A stretch of 64,000 bases of DNA from CAVYGN01 sp963796325 (GCA_963796325.1 CAWCLF010000001.1:930001-994000); one strand, 5' to 3'. Shown: positions 8,664-17,352, counted from the first letter of the stretch. The notes: generated by a model from the sequence alone, not told the origin. Translations and numbers: made by a program.

Positions 8664-9038
8664 ATGAGTTCAATAAACGAAACTTTTACAAACGCACAGC
8701 TCAAGCTTGAAAGATCTGAAAATGGCAAATCCGTCACAATCCGCCTGCTCGGCAAGAGCATTCTGCGCAATCCCAATGAATTTATCATGCCGATCCTCAT
8801 GGATACGGTCGCAAAAGCGGCGGATATGAAAAAAAGGACAGTTGTGGATTTTACCGAACTGGTTTATATGAACTCATCGACTCTTACGCCGTTCATAAAA
8901 ATCCTGGAAAAAATGAGGGTCGGCGATGGAGAGATCACATTGTTATATAAGAAAGATATGAAATGGCAGGATATATCGTTCTCAGCACTTGTGATTTTCG
9001 AGACTAAAGATAAAAGGATAGAGATTAAAGGGGTGTAA
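8664..9038 (+). CDS. STAS-like anti-anti-sigma protein (slr1659-like)
   Basis: This 124-residue protein has an STAS-like pattern: a beta strand SVTIRLLGKSI, then TVVDFTELVYMNSSTLTPFIKILEKMRVGDGEITLLY. The serine pair in MNSST sits where SpoIIAA-type proteins carry the phosphorylated serine. It follows the GHKL ATPase by 19 bp with AGGAG ahead of the ATG. It is the probable switch partner, phosphorylated by the ATPase and dephosphorylated by the downstream phosphatase. That cycle is inferred from family and gene order. Confidence 0.75.
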   Translation: MSSINETFTNAQLKLERSENGKSVTIRLLGKSILRNPNEFIMPILMDTVAKAADMKKRTVVDFTELVYMNSSTLTPFIKILEKMRVGDGEITLLYKKDMKWQDISFSALVIFETKDKRIEIKGV

Positions 9039-9039
9039 T

Positions 9040-10431
9040 ATGGAAAATATCCCGAAAATATTTTCCGGGCTGCTCACTACGGAATCCGAGAAAATGGAAA
9101 TTGAAGTCAGGTACGCCACTAAATATTCGGTTTTAATAGTGCTTAATGAAAATAAAAATATTAATAAAATTATCAATCTGGAACTGAAGGTGGAAAATAA
9201 TTTAATATCGATAGGACCATGCAGGATAATAATGGAAACTGAAAACAAAGGGAAAATATTTCATATCCTGCCTTTATCGAATTTACATAATTTTGAAAAA
9301 CTTTTTTTCCGTTCTAAAATAGAAAATCTGGAAGCCGATTCTCTCAGCCTGCCCCTGATGATCGAATATAAAAAAAGTATAAAAACCGAATTCAGGGACT
9401 ATGTCACGAATCTGACTTATGACCTGAGCGTTTACAGTTATCTGCTGGGACGGATGGACTTCGCTTCCAGGGAAGAGCCTTCGGAGGTGAAAGATTACAT
9501 CCAGCAGGTCCTCATTACCGGAATGGGGGCCGGTCTTAAGGATTATCTTGAAAAATCGCTCAGGTTACTCGAACAGATCATTGAAAATTTCAGCAGCGAA
9601 GAGCATGAGCACCATGGTTTTTATTTCAGGAGGCAGCTATGGTATACCCTGCTGCAGGCGCCGATAATGGCAAGGTCGAACCTTAAGCCCAGAGGCTACA
9701 GCGGGGATTCCGAAATGATGAGAATGATCTATCAGAACGATTACCAGGGCGATTCGACATTCGGCAAAATACTTCATAAATATGCCCTGGAACAGCCTGC
9801 CGCTCAATCGGTCCGCAATAGAAGGTCTGAAATAGTGAATAAGTACAATTCGATTAAACGGAGCATTAACCTGAATCAAGGCGAAAAAATGCGGATATTG
9901 TCCGTGGCCTGCGGTCCGGGAATGGAAATAAGGGATATTTTAAAATCGAAGGAAGAATGTGAAAGTCTGCATTTTTCCCTGATTGACCAGGACGAAAAGG
10001 CTTTATCCGAAGCTGTTTCCCTGATCAATGTCATTGAAAGATCTTTCGATACAAAAGTCTCCCTGGATGTAATAAAGGAATCGGTTCGCATCATGCTTGT
10101 CAATCCTGATTTTATAAACAGGTGGGGAAGTTTTCACCTTATCTACTCGATGGGTTTATTCGATTACCTGACGGCGCCTGTTGCTTCGGCAGTATTAAAA
10201 AAATTATTTGAATTGTTATTCCCGGGAGGCGAGATGGTGATCGGGAACCTTCATCCTTCGAATCCGAGCCGGTATTTCATGGAATACTGGCATGACTGGA
10301 AAATTATATACCGCACGGAAGAGGAATTATTAGGTTTGGCTGACGAGATTGAAGGAGGGGAATGCAGGATAGAATTTGACGAAACCAAGATACAAATGCT
10401 TTTATGCATAAAAAAAAGGAAAACTGAATGA
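9040..10431 (+). CDS. SAM-dependent methyltransferase with N-terminal PilZ-like region
   Basis: In this 463-residue protein the C-terminal half holds methyltransferase motif I, ILSVACGPGMEIRDIL. Ahead of it lies the family-typical stretch PRGYSGDSEMM...FGKILH...VRNRR. Databases often label this family as 3-hydroxypalmitate methyl ester biosynthesis proteins, related to Ralstonia PhcB. The first 110 residues form a beta-rich region (VRYATKYSVLIVL, LISIGPCRIIM) resembling a PilZ domain without the canonical RxxxR and DxSxxG motifs. The start lies 1 bp after the previous stop and the end overlaps the phosphatase by 4 bp. The acceptor is unknown, and a fatty-acid signal is only a hypothesis. Confidence 0.8.
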   Translation: MENIPKIFSGLLTTESEKMEIEVRYATKYSVLIVLNENKNINKIINLELKVENNLISIGPCRIIMETENKGKIFHILPLSNLHNFEKLFFRSKIENLEADSLSLPLMIEYKKSIKTEFRDYVTNLTYDLSVYSYLLGRMDFASREEPSEVKDYIQQVLITGMGAGLKDYLEKSLRLLEQIIENFSSEEHEHHGFYFRRQLWYTLLQAPIMARSNLKPRGYSGDSEMMRMIYQNDYQGDSTFGKILHKYALEQPAAQSVRNRRSEIVNKYNSIKRSINLNQGEKMRILSVACGPGMEIRDILKSKEECESLHFSLIDQDEKALSEAVSLINVIERSFDTKVSLDVIKESVRIMLVNPDFINRWGSFHLIYSMGLFDYLTAPVASAVLKKLFELLFPGGEMVIGNLHPSNPSRYFMEYWHDWKIIYRTEEELLGLADEIEGGECRIEFDETKIQMLLCIKKRKTE

Positions 10432-11879
10432 ATATAGGAAAGTTAAAAGTAGATTTAAAGCGGTTTTATACAGACAGCCGCATTGCACAGTGGTCTCTCG
10501 ATGCGATCGAATCGGGTGATTTCCATTATTACCAGATGGTCATAATGCATGACTGGCTCAGGACTTTATTGTCGCTGGCTGTTATTCTCGTACCGGCTTT
10601 CTATTTGCTTGACATTTTCATGCTCCCTAACGACCTCCTGCCTTTATTCGCTCTCTACAGGGGCTCTTCGGCAATTCTGGTTATCATCCAGTTCCTGATC
10701 TTCCGCAATACAAAGCCGGGACGGATGTCATATGTCCATGGTTATTTTATTACAATGCAGATCGGATTTATCATAAGCCTGATGACCAATGCTCTGGGAG
10801 GGTTCGATTCCAGTTATTACGCAGGTTTGAATCTTGTAATAATCGGAGTGAATTTATTGATGCCCTGGGAAGCCTTCCATACCGGCATAAATACATTGAT
10901 AATAGTATTGATATATATTTCAATAAATATATTTTCGCCCCATGTTTTCAATACAGCTGTTCTTGTCAATAATCTCTTTTTCCTTGTATCGACATCAATT
11001 TTATCTTTCAGCATCAATTATGTCCGATATAAACTTATTAAAAAAGAATTCAACCTCCTTGTCGAACTGAAAAACGCCAAGGACGCTCTCTGGAGCGAGA
11101 TCGAACTTGCAAAAAGAATTCAAACGGCGCTGCTTCCTCAATCCAGGCAGCTGACGGGATTTAATATCGCAGATATAATGATCCCTGCAAAAGACGTCGG
11201 CGGAGATTATTACGATATAATCGAAACCGATACCGGGGAAAGGTGGGTTGCGATCGGAGATGTCGCAGGGCATGGAGTGGATTCCGGACTCATAATGATG
11301 ATGGCCCAGACGACGATCATGACTTTAATCAAAGGCGATCATCCTTTAAAAATAACGGAAATCCTTACTGAAGCCAACAAGGTTTTAAGGGAGGATATAT
11401 CCAGGCTCGGTTCGAATCATTATATGACCCTCATGCTGTTGAACATTGAAAGCGATAAAATAAGGATAGCGGGGCATCACCAGGACCTTTTGCTGTATCA
11501 CTCGAATAAAAGGGAAGTCGAAGTGATTGAAACAAGGGGAACCTGGCTTGGCATTACCGATAATATAAAAGGCAATCTGGAAATAAAGACAATAAAAATA
11601 AAAGAAGGCGATGCGATTCTGCTGTTTACCGACGGCGCTACGGAATGCGAGAATGATAAAGGCGAAATGTACGGCCAGGAAAGACTTGTAGAGGCATTCC
11701 GGAAATATGCGCCTGAGCCTGTAGAAAAAACGCTGGAACTTCTACTTTCGGATATACGTTCGTTCCAGAGGGAACAGGAAGATGATATCACTTTTATCAT
11801 AATAAAAAAGGTCGCTGTCATAAAACCGGCATTGCCTGTCCGTGCCGTCGGACATAAAAAACTCCCGCCGGCTTCATGA
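10428..11879 (+). CDS. Membrane SpoIIE/RsbU-type PP2C phosphatase
   Basis: This 483-residue protein has about six hydrophobic segments between residues 42 and 205, then a coiled linker ending EIELAKRIQTALLP, the classic lead-in to an RsbU/SpoIIE phosphatase. The metal-binding motifs DVGGDYYD, GDVAGHG and LLFTDGATE are intact and the domain closes with DDITFIIIKK. About 20 extra residues follow the normal end and run into the tail of the convergent DUF1275 gene. In family terms it dephosphorylates the STAS partner in response to an envelope signal. It is the last gene of the five-gene operon. Confidence 0.9.
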   Translation: MNIGKLKVDLKRFYTDSRIAQWSLDAIESGDFHYYQMVIMHDWLRTLLSLAVILVPAFYLLDIFMLPNDLLPLFALYRGSSAILVIIQFLIFRNTKPGRMSYVHGYFITMQIGFIISLMTNALGGFDSSYYAGLNLVIIGVNLLMPWEAFHTGINTLIIVLIYISINIFSPHVFNTAVLVNNLFFLVSTSILSFSINYVRYKLIKKEFNLLVELKNAKDALWSEIELAKRIQTALLPQSRQLTGFNIADIMIPAKDVGGDYYDIIETDTGERWVAIGDVAGHGVDSGLIMMMAQTTIMTLIKGDHPLKITEILTEANKVLREDISRLGSNHYMTLMLLNIESDKIRIAGHHQDLLLYHSNKREVEVIETRGTWLGITDNIKGNLEIKTIKIKEGDAILLFTDGATECENDKGEMYGQERLVEAFRKYAPEPVEKTLELLLSDIRSFQREQEDDITFIIIKKVAVIKPALPVRAVGHKKLPPAS

Positions 11880-12565
11880 TTTATATTTTTACGTTCGCGC
11901 AGCCAGGCTATTATGCAAAGGATTCCCACAGCGGCCGTTGGGAGAGCCAGGCTTTCCAGGCCGTACCTTTTCGTCAGGTATGCGCCGAGAGCCGCGCCTG
12001 CCATGAAACCCAGGAGCGGCAATCCGGATTTCCTTAACTGCCGTGAGGCCAGAGAGCGGATATTATTGCTTTCGCGGGGATTATGCCGGCCGGGAGGAAA
12101 AACAAAATCGACAAAATCGATCGTGAACTGTGTAAGGTTGCCGGTCATGATCGTAGTCTGAGAAAAGCTCCTCAGGGCGCCTCGCATAAGAGTGTTCTGG
12201 ATGCCCATTGCGATAACTCCCAGGCCCCCTATAAGCGCTACAGCCCATGATCCGGGACTATTCGCATAACGGTATAAATACATTCCCGCAAGGGTGAACA
12301 GGCCCAGGGCCAGCGTCATAAGAGTGAGCATGGGGGCGACTGTTTTTGCTCCCCGCCTCTTTATGGCGCGTGCAAAGAGCGAAACGGCTGCGACAGTTGC
12401 CATAAAAACGGGGATCATTGCAAGCCTCACTATTGCGCTGGCGTTAAGCTTTTTCGCAAATCCGACGGCGGCTATGATAAGGTCGCCGGTTACATGCGCA
12501 GTAAACAGCTCATAAAGAGCTAAAAAACCCGAAGTGTCTACAAATCCGGCCACCGTGCTCAGCAC
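11498..12565 (-). CDS. DUF1275 (YoaK-like) membrane protein with abnormal ends
   Basis: From the GTG at 12565 the frame reads LSTVAGFVDTSGFLALYELFTAHVTGDLI, the signature of DUF1275, then MTGNLTQFTIDFVDF and further membrane helices. The conserved domain ends near 11880 (about 229 residues), but the frame stays open for another 127 codons that are merely antisense to the phosphatase. One base fewer in the A run near 11885 would give a stop there. At the other end, a well-placed GGAGG plus ATG at 12696 opens a different frame that stops 4 bp past the GTG. So the natural gene probably spans about 12696-11880 with two single-base errors or lesions. Function unknown. Confidence 0.65.
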   Translation of the reverse strand: MLSTVAGFVDTSGFLALYELFTAHVTGDLIIAAVGFAKKLNASAIVRLAMIPVFMATVAAVSLFARAIKRRGAKTVAPMLTLMTLALGLFTLAGMYLYRYANSPGSWAVALIGGLGVIAMGIQNTLMRGALRSFSQTTIMTGNLTQFTIDFVDFVFPPGRHNPRESNNIRSLASRQLRKSGLPLLGFMAGAALGAYLTKRYGLESLALPTAAVGILCIIAWLRERKNINHEAGGSFLCPTARTGNAGFMTATFFIMIKVISSSCSLWNERISESRSSSVFSTGSGAYFRNASTSLSWPYISPLSFSHSVAPSVNSRIASPSFIFIVFISRLPFILSVMPSQVPLVSITSTSLLFE

Positions 12566-12720
12566 GACGGAGCCGAATGATCTCCGGCGAGCACCCTCGG
12601 GGCTTGTCTTGCGGTTATAATAACGGAATCCTGGCTCCTGTCGACTACCGATCCCGGCCTGTCATTCCGGGACGCCTCTTTTCTCGATTTCGGCATAAAA
12701 CCTCCAAAAACTCGAAGAAA

Positions 12721-12739
12721 GCCCCTTCAATCAAGGGGC
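12721..12739 (-). terminator. Intrinsic terminator of the glucuronidase operon
   Basis: On the minus strand a 7-bp stem (GCCCCTT/AAGGGGC) with a 5-base loop is followed by TTTCTTC and, after GAG, a T5 run. It lies about 60 bp after the stop of the GHMP kinase gene, the last gene of its operon, and before the DUF1275 ribosome-binding site. Confidence 0.7.
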
Positions 12740-12797
12740 GAGAAGCCGCCCTTAAGCCCGCTTGCAATAGCCTGGTCCGGCATAGAGTAACCCCTTT

Positions 12798-13781
12798 TCA
12801 GGATACCGTTGTTCCGGGAACAACCTGAGGCCTGTAAATTGCGGATGCGCCGGCATCGATAAGAGCCCTTTCAAGCGGCGCCGGATCTTCGTACGGCCAG
12901 AGAGCGATTATAGTACCCCCTCCGCCGGCTCCCGCGAGCTTCGCTCCGGCGGCCCCGGCCTTAAGCGAAGCTCTGATCAGCCGTTCGTTCGATTCGCCGG
13001 AACCTCCGAGCTTCCGCTGTATTGCATGGTTTTCATTCATAAGTTCGCCCAAAAGAGGCCAGTCTTTTAATATAAGAGCTTTTTTACCAAGTCCGGCAAG
13101 TTCCGTGATCCGCCTGTATCCCTCTGCCGCATCGGCGTCCCCTTTCCGCCATCGTTCGCTTATAGGCATATGAACGCTGCCTGAAATCCGCCTGACCCCG
13201 GTATGCGCCAGTACAAACGGCAGATCTTTAACAAAGCCTGCAAGGGGCTCGACCGAAGCGTAGGTTTCCGAAACTTTGTTTTCGCTGAAATATTTTCCCC
13301 TGAAATCCATGTAATTCAGGCCTCCGAAAACGCTCATATAAGCATCCTGGAAACCGCAGACGACTTTGAGATGATCCGATTCTGTATGACGTACAAGCTC
13401 TGCAAGCTCATACGGGCCGGGGTGTTTTCCCTGCCAGGCAAGAAGGGCCGCAATTAGCGCCGCCATGAGAGCCGTCGACCCGGCCATGCCGCTTTTTAGC
13501 GGTATTTCGCTTTTGAAGCTGATCCTGCAGGATAATTCCGTGAAATTCATGGAATTGATAACCGCGCGCGCGATATCGAAAGAGTCGTTTCTGTAAACTA
13601 ATTTATCGGGACCGTCGACAGCGATTATTCTGTCATCGGTTTCCATCACAAGGCGGGATCCGGGCGTCACCGTTGCATAGGCGCGCATGCCTACAGAGCA
13701 TGAAAGGACGGCTCCTCCGTACATATCTGAAGGATTGCCGATAATGGAAGCCCTTCCGGGTGCAGCGGCGGTTACCGTCAT
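12798..13781 (-). CDS. GHMP-family sugar kinase, candidate glucuronokinase
   Basis: This 327-residue protein has the GHMP motifs in order: TAAAPGRASIIGNPSDMYGGAV (motif 1), IPLKSGMAGSTALMAAL (ATP-binding motif 2) and KLAGAGGGGTIIALW (motif 3). GHMP kinases phosphorylate small molecules such as galactose, mevalonate, heptoses and, in plants, glucuronate at C1. Its ATG overlaps the stop of the uridylyltransferase gene by 4 bp, which itself overlaps a beta-glucuronidase gene. This makes a sugar-1-kinase feeding a UDP-sugar pyrophosphorylase the natural reading, with glucuronic acid the best candidate substrate. The kinase class is well supported; the substrate is inferred from neighbours. Confidence 0.85.
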   Translation of the reverse strand: MTVTAAAPGRASIIGNPSDMYGGAVLSCSVGMRAYATVTPGSRLVMETDDRIIAVDGPDKLVYRNDSFDIARAVINSMNFTELSCRISFKSEIPLKSGMAGSTALMAALIAALLAWQGKHPGPYELAELVRHTESDHLKVVCGFQDAYMSVFGGLNYMDFRGKYFSENKVSETYASVEPLAGFVKDLPFVLAHTGVRRISGSVHMPISERWRKGDADAAEGYRRITELAGLGKKALILKDWPLLGELMNENHAIQRKLGGSGESNERLIRASLKAGAAGAKLAGAGGGGTIIALWPYEDPAPLERALIDAGASAIYRPQVVPGTTVS

Positions 13782-14671
13782 ACGCGGCAGGCCGAATTTT
13801 TTATATATTCGCGGACAATATTCCCGTACCTGCCGTCTAAAAGGGAAAAATCGATAAAGGCGCGGAAATATCCCTCGAAACTGCCGATGTCATACCTTTT
13901 CTGGTTTACGGATAACGGCCAGGCATATACCTGCCTGCCGCTTTTTATAAGGATCCTGATAGCATCGGTAAGCTGAAGTTCGCCGTTTTTTCCGGGCTGC
14001 GTTTTGTCAAGGGCTTCGAAAATACAAGGGCTGAAAATATACCTCGCCGCCACCGCGAGCCTGGTCGGGGCTTTACCGGGAGCGGGTTTTTCAACAATAT
14101 CAGCGACGGCGGCAGCTTTGCCGGGGGAATGACGGATATCGACTATACCGTATAGAGAAGTTTCCGAGGGAGCGACTTCCTCAACGGCGATTACGGCCGA
14201 CGCTCCGGATTCCCGGTGGAACTTTATCATACGCGGCAGAAGTTCTTCATCTTCTTTTATTCCGATGATGGTGTCGCCCAGAGCTACCGCAAAATCATCG
14301 CCCCCTGCAAATCCGGCGCATAATGAAACGGCATGGCCCAGCCCGAGGGCCGCACTCTGTCGCGTGAATGAAAAACGGACCTTCTCTTCAAGAAATTTCA
14401 GTTCCCTTAAATCCGTTTCATCTCCTTCTTTTTCCATAAGGGATAAAAACGAGGGGCACAGATCCAGCTGGTCTTCAATAGACCTCTTATGCATTCCCGT
14501 CACGATCATGGCCTGTGTTATGCCGGCCCTGCCGATTTCTTCCGCCACATACTGAATTACGGGCTTGCGCCCGACAGGCAGCATTTCTTTAGGCAATTCC
14601 TTTGTAAGAGGCAGGAGCCTGGTTCCCTTTCCGGCGGCCGGTATTACCGCCTTGACGACCGGTTGGCTCAT
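13778..14671 (-). CDS. galU: UTP--glucose-1-phosphate uridylyltransferase (GalU family)
   Basis: This 297-residue protein opens with KAVIPAAGKGTRLLPLTKEL and PKEMLPVGRKPVIQYV, the nucleotide-binding signature of bacterial GalU. It keeps the family's usual length and later motifs (LGLGHAV, VALGDTI, YGIVD, VEKPAPG, LQLTDAI). The reaction joins a sugar 1-phosphate and UTP to give UDP-sugar and pyrophosphate. Glucose-1-phosphate is the standard substrate. In this operon, between a glucuronidase and a GHMP kinase, it might instead or also use glucuronate-1-phosphate. Overlaps of 4 bp with both neighbours imply translational coupling. Confidence 0.9.
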   Translation of the reverse strand: MSQPVVKAVIPAAGKGTRLLPLTKELPKEMLPVGRKPVIQYVAEEIGRAGITQAMIVTGMHKRSIEDQLDLCPSFLSLMEKEGDETDLRELKFLEEKVRFSFTRQSAALGLGHAVSLCAGFAGGDDFAVALGDTIIGIKEDEELLPRMIKFHRESGASAVIAVEEVAPSETSLYGIVDIRHSPGKAAAVADIVEKPAPGKAPTRLAVAARYIFSPCIFEALDKTQPGKNGELQLTDAIRILIKSGRQVYAWPLSVNQKRYDIGSFEGYFRAFIDFSLLDGRYGNIVREYIKNSACRV

Positions 14672-16467
14672 TTTGCCTCTCCTTCAGGATATGTCATGCG
14701 GCTTCGGTAAAAATCCTGCAGTTCATGGAAAGCCAGTTTCTTTTTCTTTTTATCGGCCGACAAGAGACCTTTGATGTTATAAAATCCCTGCATCGCATGC
14801 AGCCTGCGGGGGCATCTGAAATCATAAAGTATCCAGGGGCTAAGACCCTTTACAGAAGGTATTTTTCCAATCGTATTCAGCTGATTTTTATATATATGGA
14901 GCTGGCAGTCCTCGGTATAAAGGTCGTCGGGTGTGCCCCGCTGTCCGGAGCGGGCGTCCGCCCCGAATTCTGAAATTATGACTGGCTTGGACGGCCTGCT
15001 GTTTTCGAATATCTTTGCCAGCTTGCCTATATCTTTTTCGTACCAGCCGTAATATTCGTTCAGGCCGATAACATCCAGGTGCGCGGCAAGGCGGTCCGCT
15101 ATTATGAGGTTCAGGCGGTCGACAAGACAGGCGGCCGATATTAGTCTTGACGGATCTGTTTCCCTTGCCTTTTCTGCAAGTCCTGTCATGAAATGAAAGC
15201 GTTCGTCGGTATCGGGGTTTTCGTTGCCAATGGACCAGAGTATGACGCTTGCCCTGTTTTTATCCCTGTTGATCAATTCCTCCAGCTGGTTTTCAGCATC
15301 GCTGTATGTTCCGGGATTTGAGAAATCGATCGCCCAGTAAACCGGTATTTCTTCCCAGAGCATGATGCCCATTTCGTCGGCTATTTCTGAAGTTCTTTGC
15401 GTATGGGGATAATGAGCCAGACGTATGAAGTTGCAGTCCAATTCTTTTGCCAGAAAAATATTTTCGATAATTTCCGTGTCGCTGACGGCCTTTCCGTTTT
15501 TTACGCTTTCCTCGTGACAGCTAATTCCCCTGAGGAAGACCGGTTTGCCGTTCAAAAGGATTTCCGGTCCTTCCGTTTTGATCTCGCGGAAGCCGACCCT
15601 GTCGTGAACGGTATCGTTGCCGTATGTTAATACGGCATCGTAAAGCTTCGGAGTTTGAGGAGTCCATAATTCCGGTTTACCCCTGAAAGAGCCATGAGCC
15701 CTGCCGTCCCTGACTTCGATCTGTGCATTTATGGAAAGACCGGGAATGCTGAGAAAAGCATCGCCGTTTAGAACAGGGCCGTCAACGGCCAGGGAGAACC
15801 CGATTAACTCAAAGCTGCTGTCAGGGACCAGGAAGAGCGTCCAGTCTCTGATAAAAGTTTCAGGCAGCCTGAACAATTCCACATCCCGGTATATACCGCC
15901 GTAGTTGAACCAGTCCATATTTTCGCATGGGACATTCGTTCTCTTGCGCGTGTTATCGGCGACGACCAGGATCCTGTTGACCGTTTTGAGATATTGAGTC
16001 GCTTCTATGTAAAAGGGGGTCGATCCGCCCAAGTGCATCCCGATAAATGTGCGGTTCAGGAATACTTTGGCCTCATAATTGACTGCGCCGAATTTAAAGA
16101 AGACCCTTTCCCTTCCATGTGGTTTATAATTGAATGTCCGGGTATAAACGGCGCTTCCTTCGTAAAGGAAATATCGCTCGCTTTTCATGTTCCAGCAGGA
16201 AGGCACAAAAATAGTCTCCCAATGTTCGAAGCTGAAGTCGACCGGAAGAGGAAGGCCTTCCTCATCGGTATTTCTTTCCTCGTACCATTTGGAGCGTATG
16301 CAGTTGTCGTATTGATCTATCCCGAAGTTCCACCATCCGTTCAGGTATTCCCTTTCCCTGCCCCGGTCGAAGATCATATCCCCGCTTTTGATAAGCTTTT
16401 TAAGGAAGGGGGCGTTGTAATCGCTTTCATGAATATTGGAAAAAAAATCGTTTGCTTCGGTCGGCAT
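14668..16467 (-). CDS. uidA: Beta-glucuronidase (glycoside hydrolase family 2)
   Basis: This 599-residue protein has the GH2 order of sugar-binding jelly roll, immunoglobulin-like domain and TIM barrel. The acid/base glutamate is E416 in SIGNENPDT and the nucleophile is E500 in VIISEFGADA. The NxK motif that recognises the carboxylate of glucuronides is present as N564-I-K566 in YNIKGLLS, very close to the E. coli numbering (N566/K568). This points to glucuronidase rather than galactosidase. No signal peptide is seen, so it should act on imported glucuronides. It is the first gene of the three-gene operon, behind AGGAGA and its own promoter. Confidence 0.9.
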   Translation of the reverse strand: MPTEANDFFSNIHESDYNAPFLKKLIKSGDMIFDRGREREYLNGWWNFGIDQYDNCIRSKWYEERNTDEEGLPLPVDFSFEHWETIFVPSCWNMKSERYFLYEGSAVYTRTFNYKPHGRERVFFKFGAVNYEAKVFLNRTFIGMHLGGSTPFYIEATQYLKTVNRILVVADNTRKRTNVPCENMDWFNYGGIYRDVELFRLPETFIRDWTLFLVPDSSFELIGFSLAVDGPVLNGDAFLSIPGLSINAQIEVRDGRAHGSFRGKPELWTPQTPKLYDAVLTYGNDTVHDRVGFREIKTEGPEILLNGKPVFLRGISCHEESVKNGKAVSDTEIIENIFLAKELDCNFIRLAHYPHTQRTSEIADEMGIMLWEEIPVYWAIDFSNPGTYSDAENQLEELINRDKNRASVILWSIGNENPDTDERFHFMTGLAEKARETDPSRLISAACLVDRLNLIIADRLAAHLDVIGLNEYYGWYEKDIGKLAKIFENSRPSKPVIISEFGADARSGQRGTPDDLYTEDCQLHIYKNQLNTIGKIPSVKGLSPWILYDFRCPRRLHAMQGFYNIKGLLSADKKKKKLAFHELQDFYRSRMTYPEGEAK

Positions 16468-16497
16468 TATCTTCTCCTCAAAAATAACCGGCTTTTA

Positions 16498-16526
16498 AGT
16501 ATAAATGCCGATCGAATTATTTTCAA
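16498..16526 (-). promoter_or_regulatory. Sigma-70-type promoter of the glucuronidase operon
   Basis: On the minus strand TTGAAA (16526-16521) and TATACT (16503-16498) are separated by exactly 17 bp, in the 96-bp gap between the DUF72 stop and the glucuronidase start. The operon can therefore be expressed separately from the DUF72 gene. Confidence 0.65.
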
Positions 16527-16563
16527 AATTACTTTCCACTGACAGGTGAGATTTTTCCTCTTC

Positions 16564-17262
16564 TCAGGCGAACCTTCCGGCAAATTCCTTTGCAAGCCTT
16601 GGCCCTGTACCCTCTCCCTCATGCTTGAAAAAGACAAAGGCCTTTTTCCAGTCCTGCGCTTTTATCTTAAGAGCCCAGTCATCAAGGTCCTGTCCGGTAT
16701 ATACTTCGCGCCTGAGCCTCAAGTACCCCCAGTCCGCGGTGCTTATTATTTCAGGTGTTTCCTTTTCATCCATATCGCTGAAGCAGAAGATGTAGCTCCT
16801 TTCCCTTAAAAGCCCGGCTGTTTCCTGATCGTACCATGAGGGGTCCCGGAATTCGAAAACCGCGGGAATATCGGGGGGCAGGATATTCAGGTAATTTGAA
16901 AGACGTTCGGTGTTTTTTTTAAACCATGGCGGGAACTGGAATAGAACGGCGCCGAGTTTTTTCCCCATCACCTTCAGGTTTTCTACGAAATAATTCGTTT
17001 CTTCTTCAGCTTCCTTAAGCATTTTCCTGTGGGTTATTTTCCGGGAGGCCTTGATGCTGAATAAAAAACGGGCTGGAGTTTCCTTCATCCAGTGTTCAAG
17101 GACCTCTTTTTTAGGCATCCTGTAGAAGGTGTTGTTTATTTCAACGATCCCGAGCTCCCCGGAATAAAATTTCAGCATCCCCTCGGGTTTTATATCTTCA
17201 GGATAAAAGTTCCCGATCCATTCCTTGTAGCTGAAACCGCTCGTACCGGTATATAATTTCAT
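16564..17262 (-). CDS. DUF72 family protein
   Basis: This 232-residue protein begins MKLYTGTSGFSYKEWIGNFYPE, the standard start of DUF72, and carries the family's TIM-barrel-like features (YSGELGIVEINNTFYRMP, PARFLFSIKASRKITH, AVLFQFPPWF, AVFEFRDPSWYD, YLRLRR). No biochemical role is established for the family. The start is set at 17262 behind AGGAGGG. A longer reading from 17397 would translate the palindromic element upstream and has no support. Confidence 0.9.
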   Translation of the reverse strand: MKLYTGTSGFSYKEWIGNFYPEDIKPEGMLKFYSGELGIVEINNTFYRMPKKEVLEHWMKETPARFLFSIKASRKITHRKMLKEAEEETNYFVENLKVMGKKLGAVLFQFPPWFKKNTERLSNYLNILPPDIPAVFEFRDPSWYDQETAGLLRERSYIFCFSDMDEKETPEIISTADWGYLRLRREVYTGQDLDDWALKIKAQDWKKAFVFFKHEGEGTGPRLAKEFAGRFA

Positions 17263-17278
17263 AAATGCCCTCCTTAGA

Positions 17279-17352
17279 ACCGCCCTTATGGGCACTTCCA
17301 ATAACCTCTCCTTTGGCTCGGCAAAGTAGTGCCCATAGGGCGGAATTATTGG
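17279..17352. repeat. Compound palindromic element upstream of the DUF72 gene
   Basis: CCGCCCTTATGGGCACT (17280-17296) is matched in inverted orientation by AGTGCCCATAGGGCGG (17328-17343), with one base missing. CCAATAA (17298-17304) pairs with TTATTGG (17346-17352). Each large arm also folds on itself (GCCC...GGGC). The element lies in the 5' leader of the DUF72 gene. It could be an RNA structure or a small non-coding mobile repeat. Confidence 0.6.
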
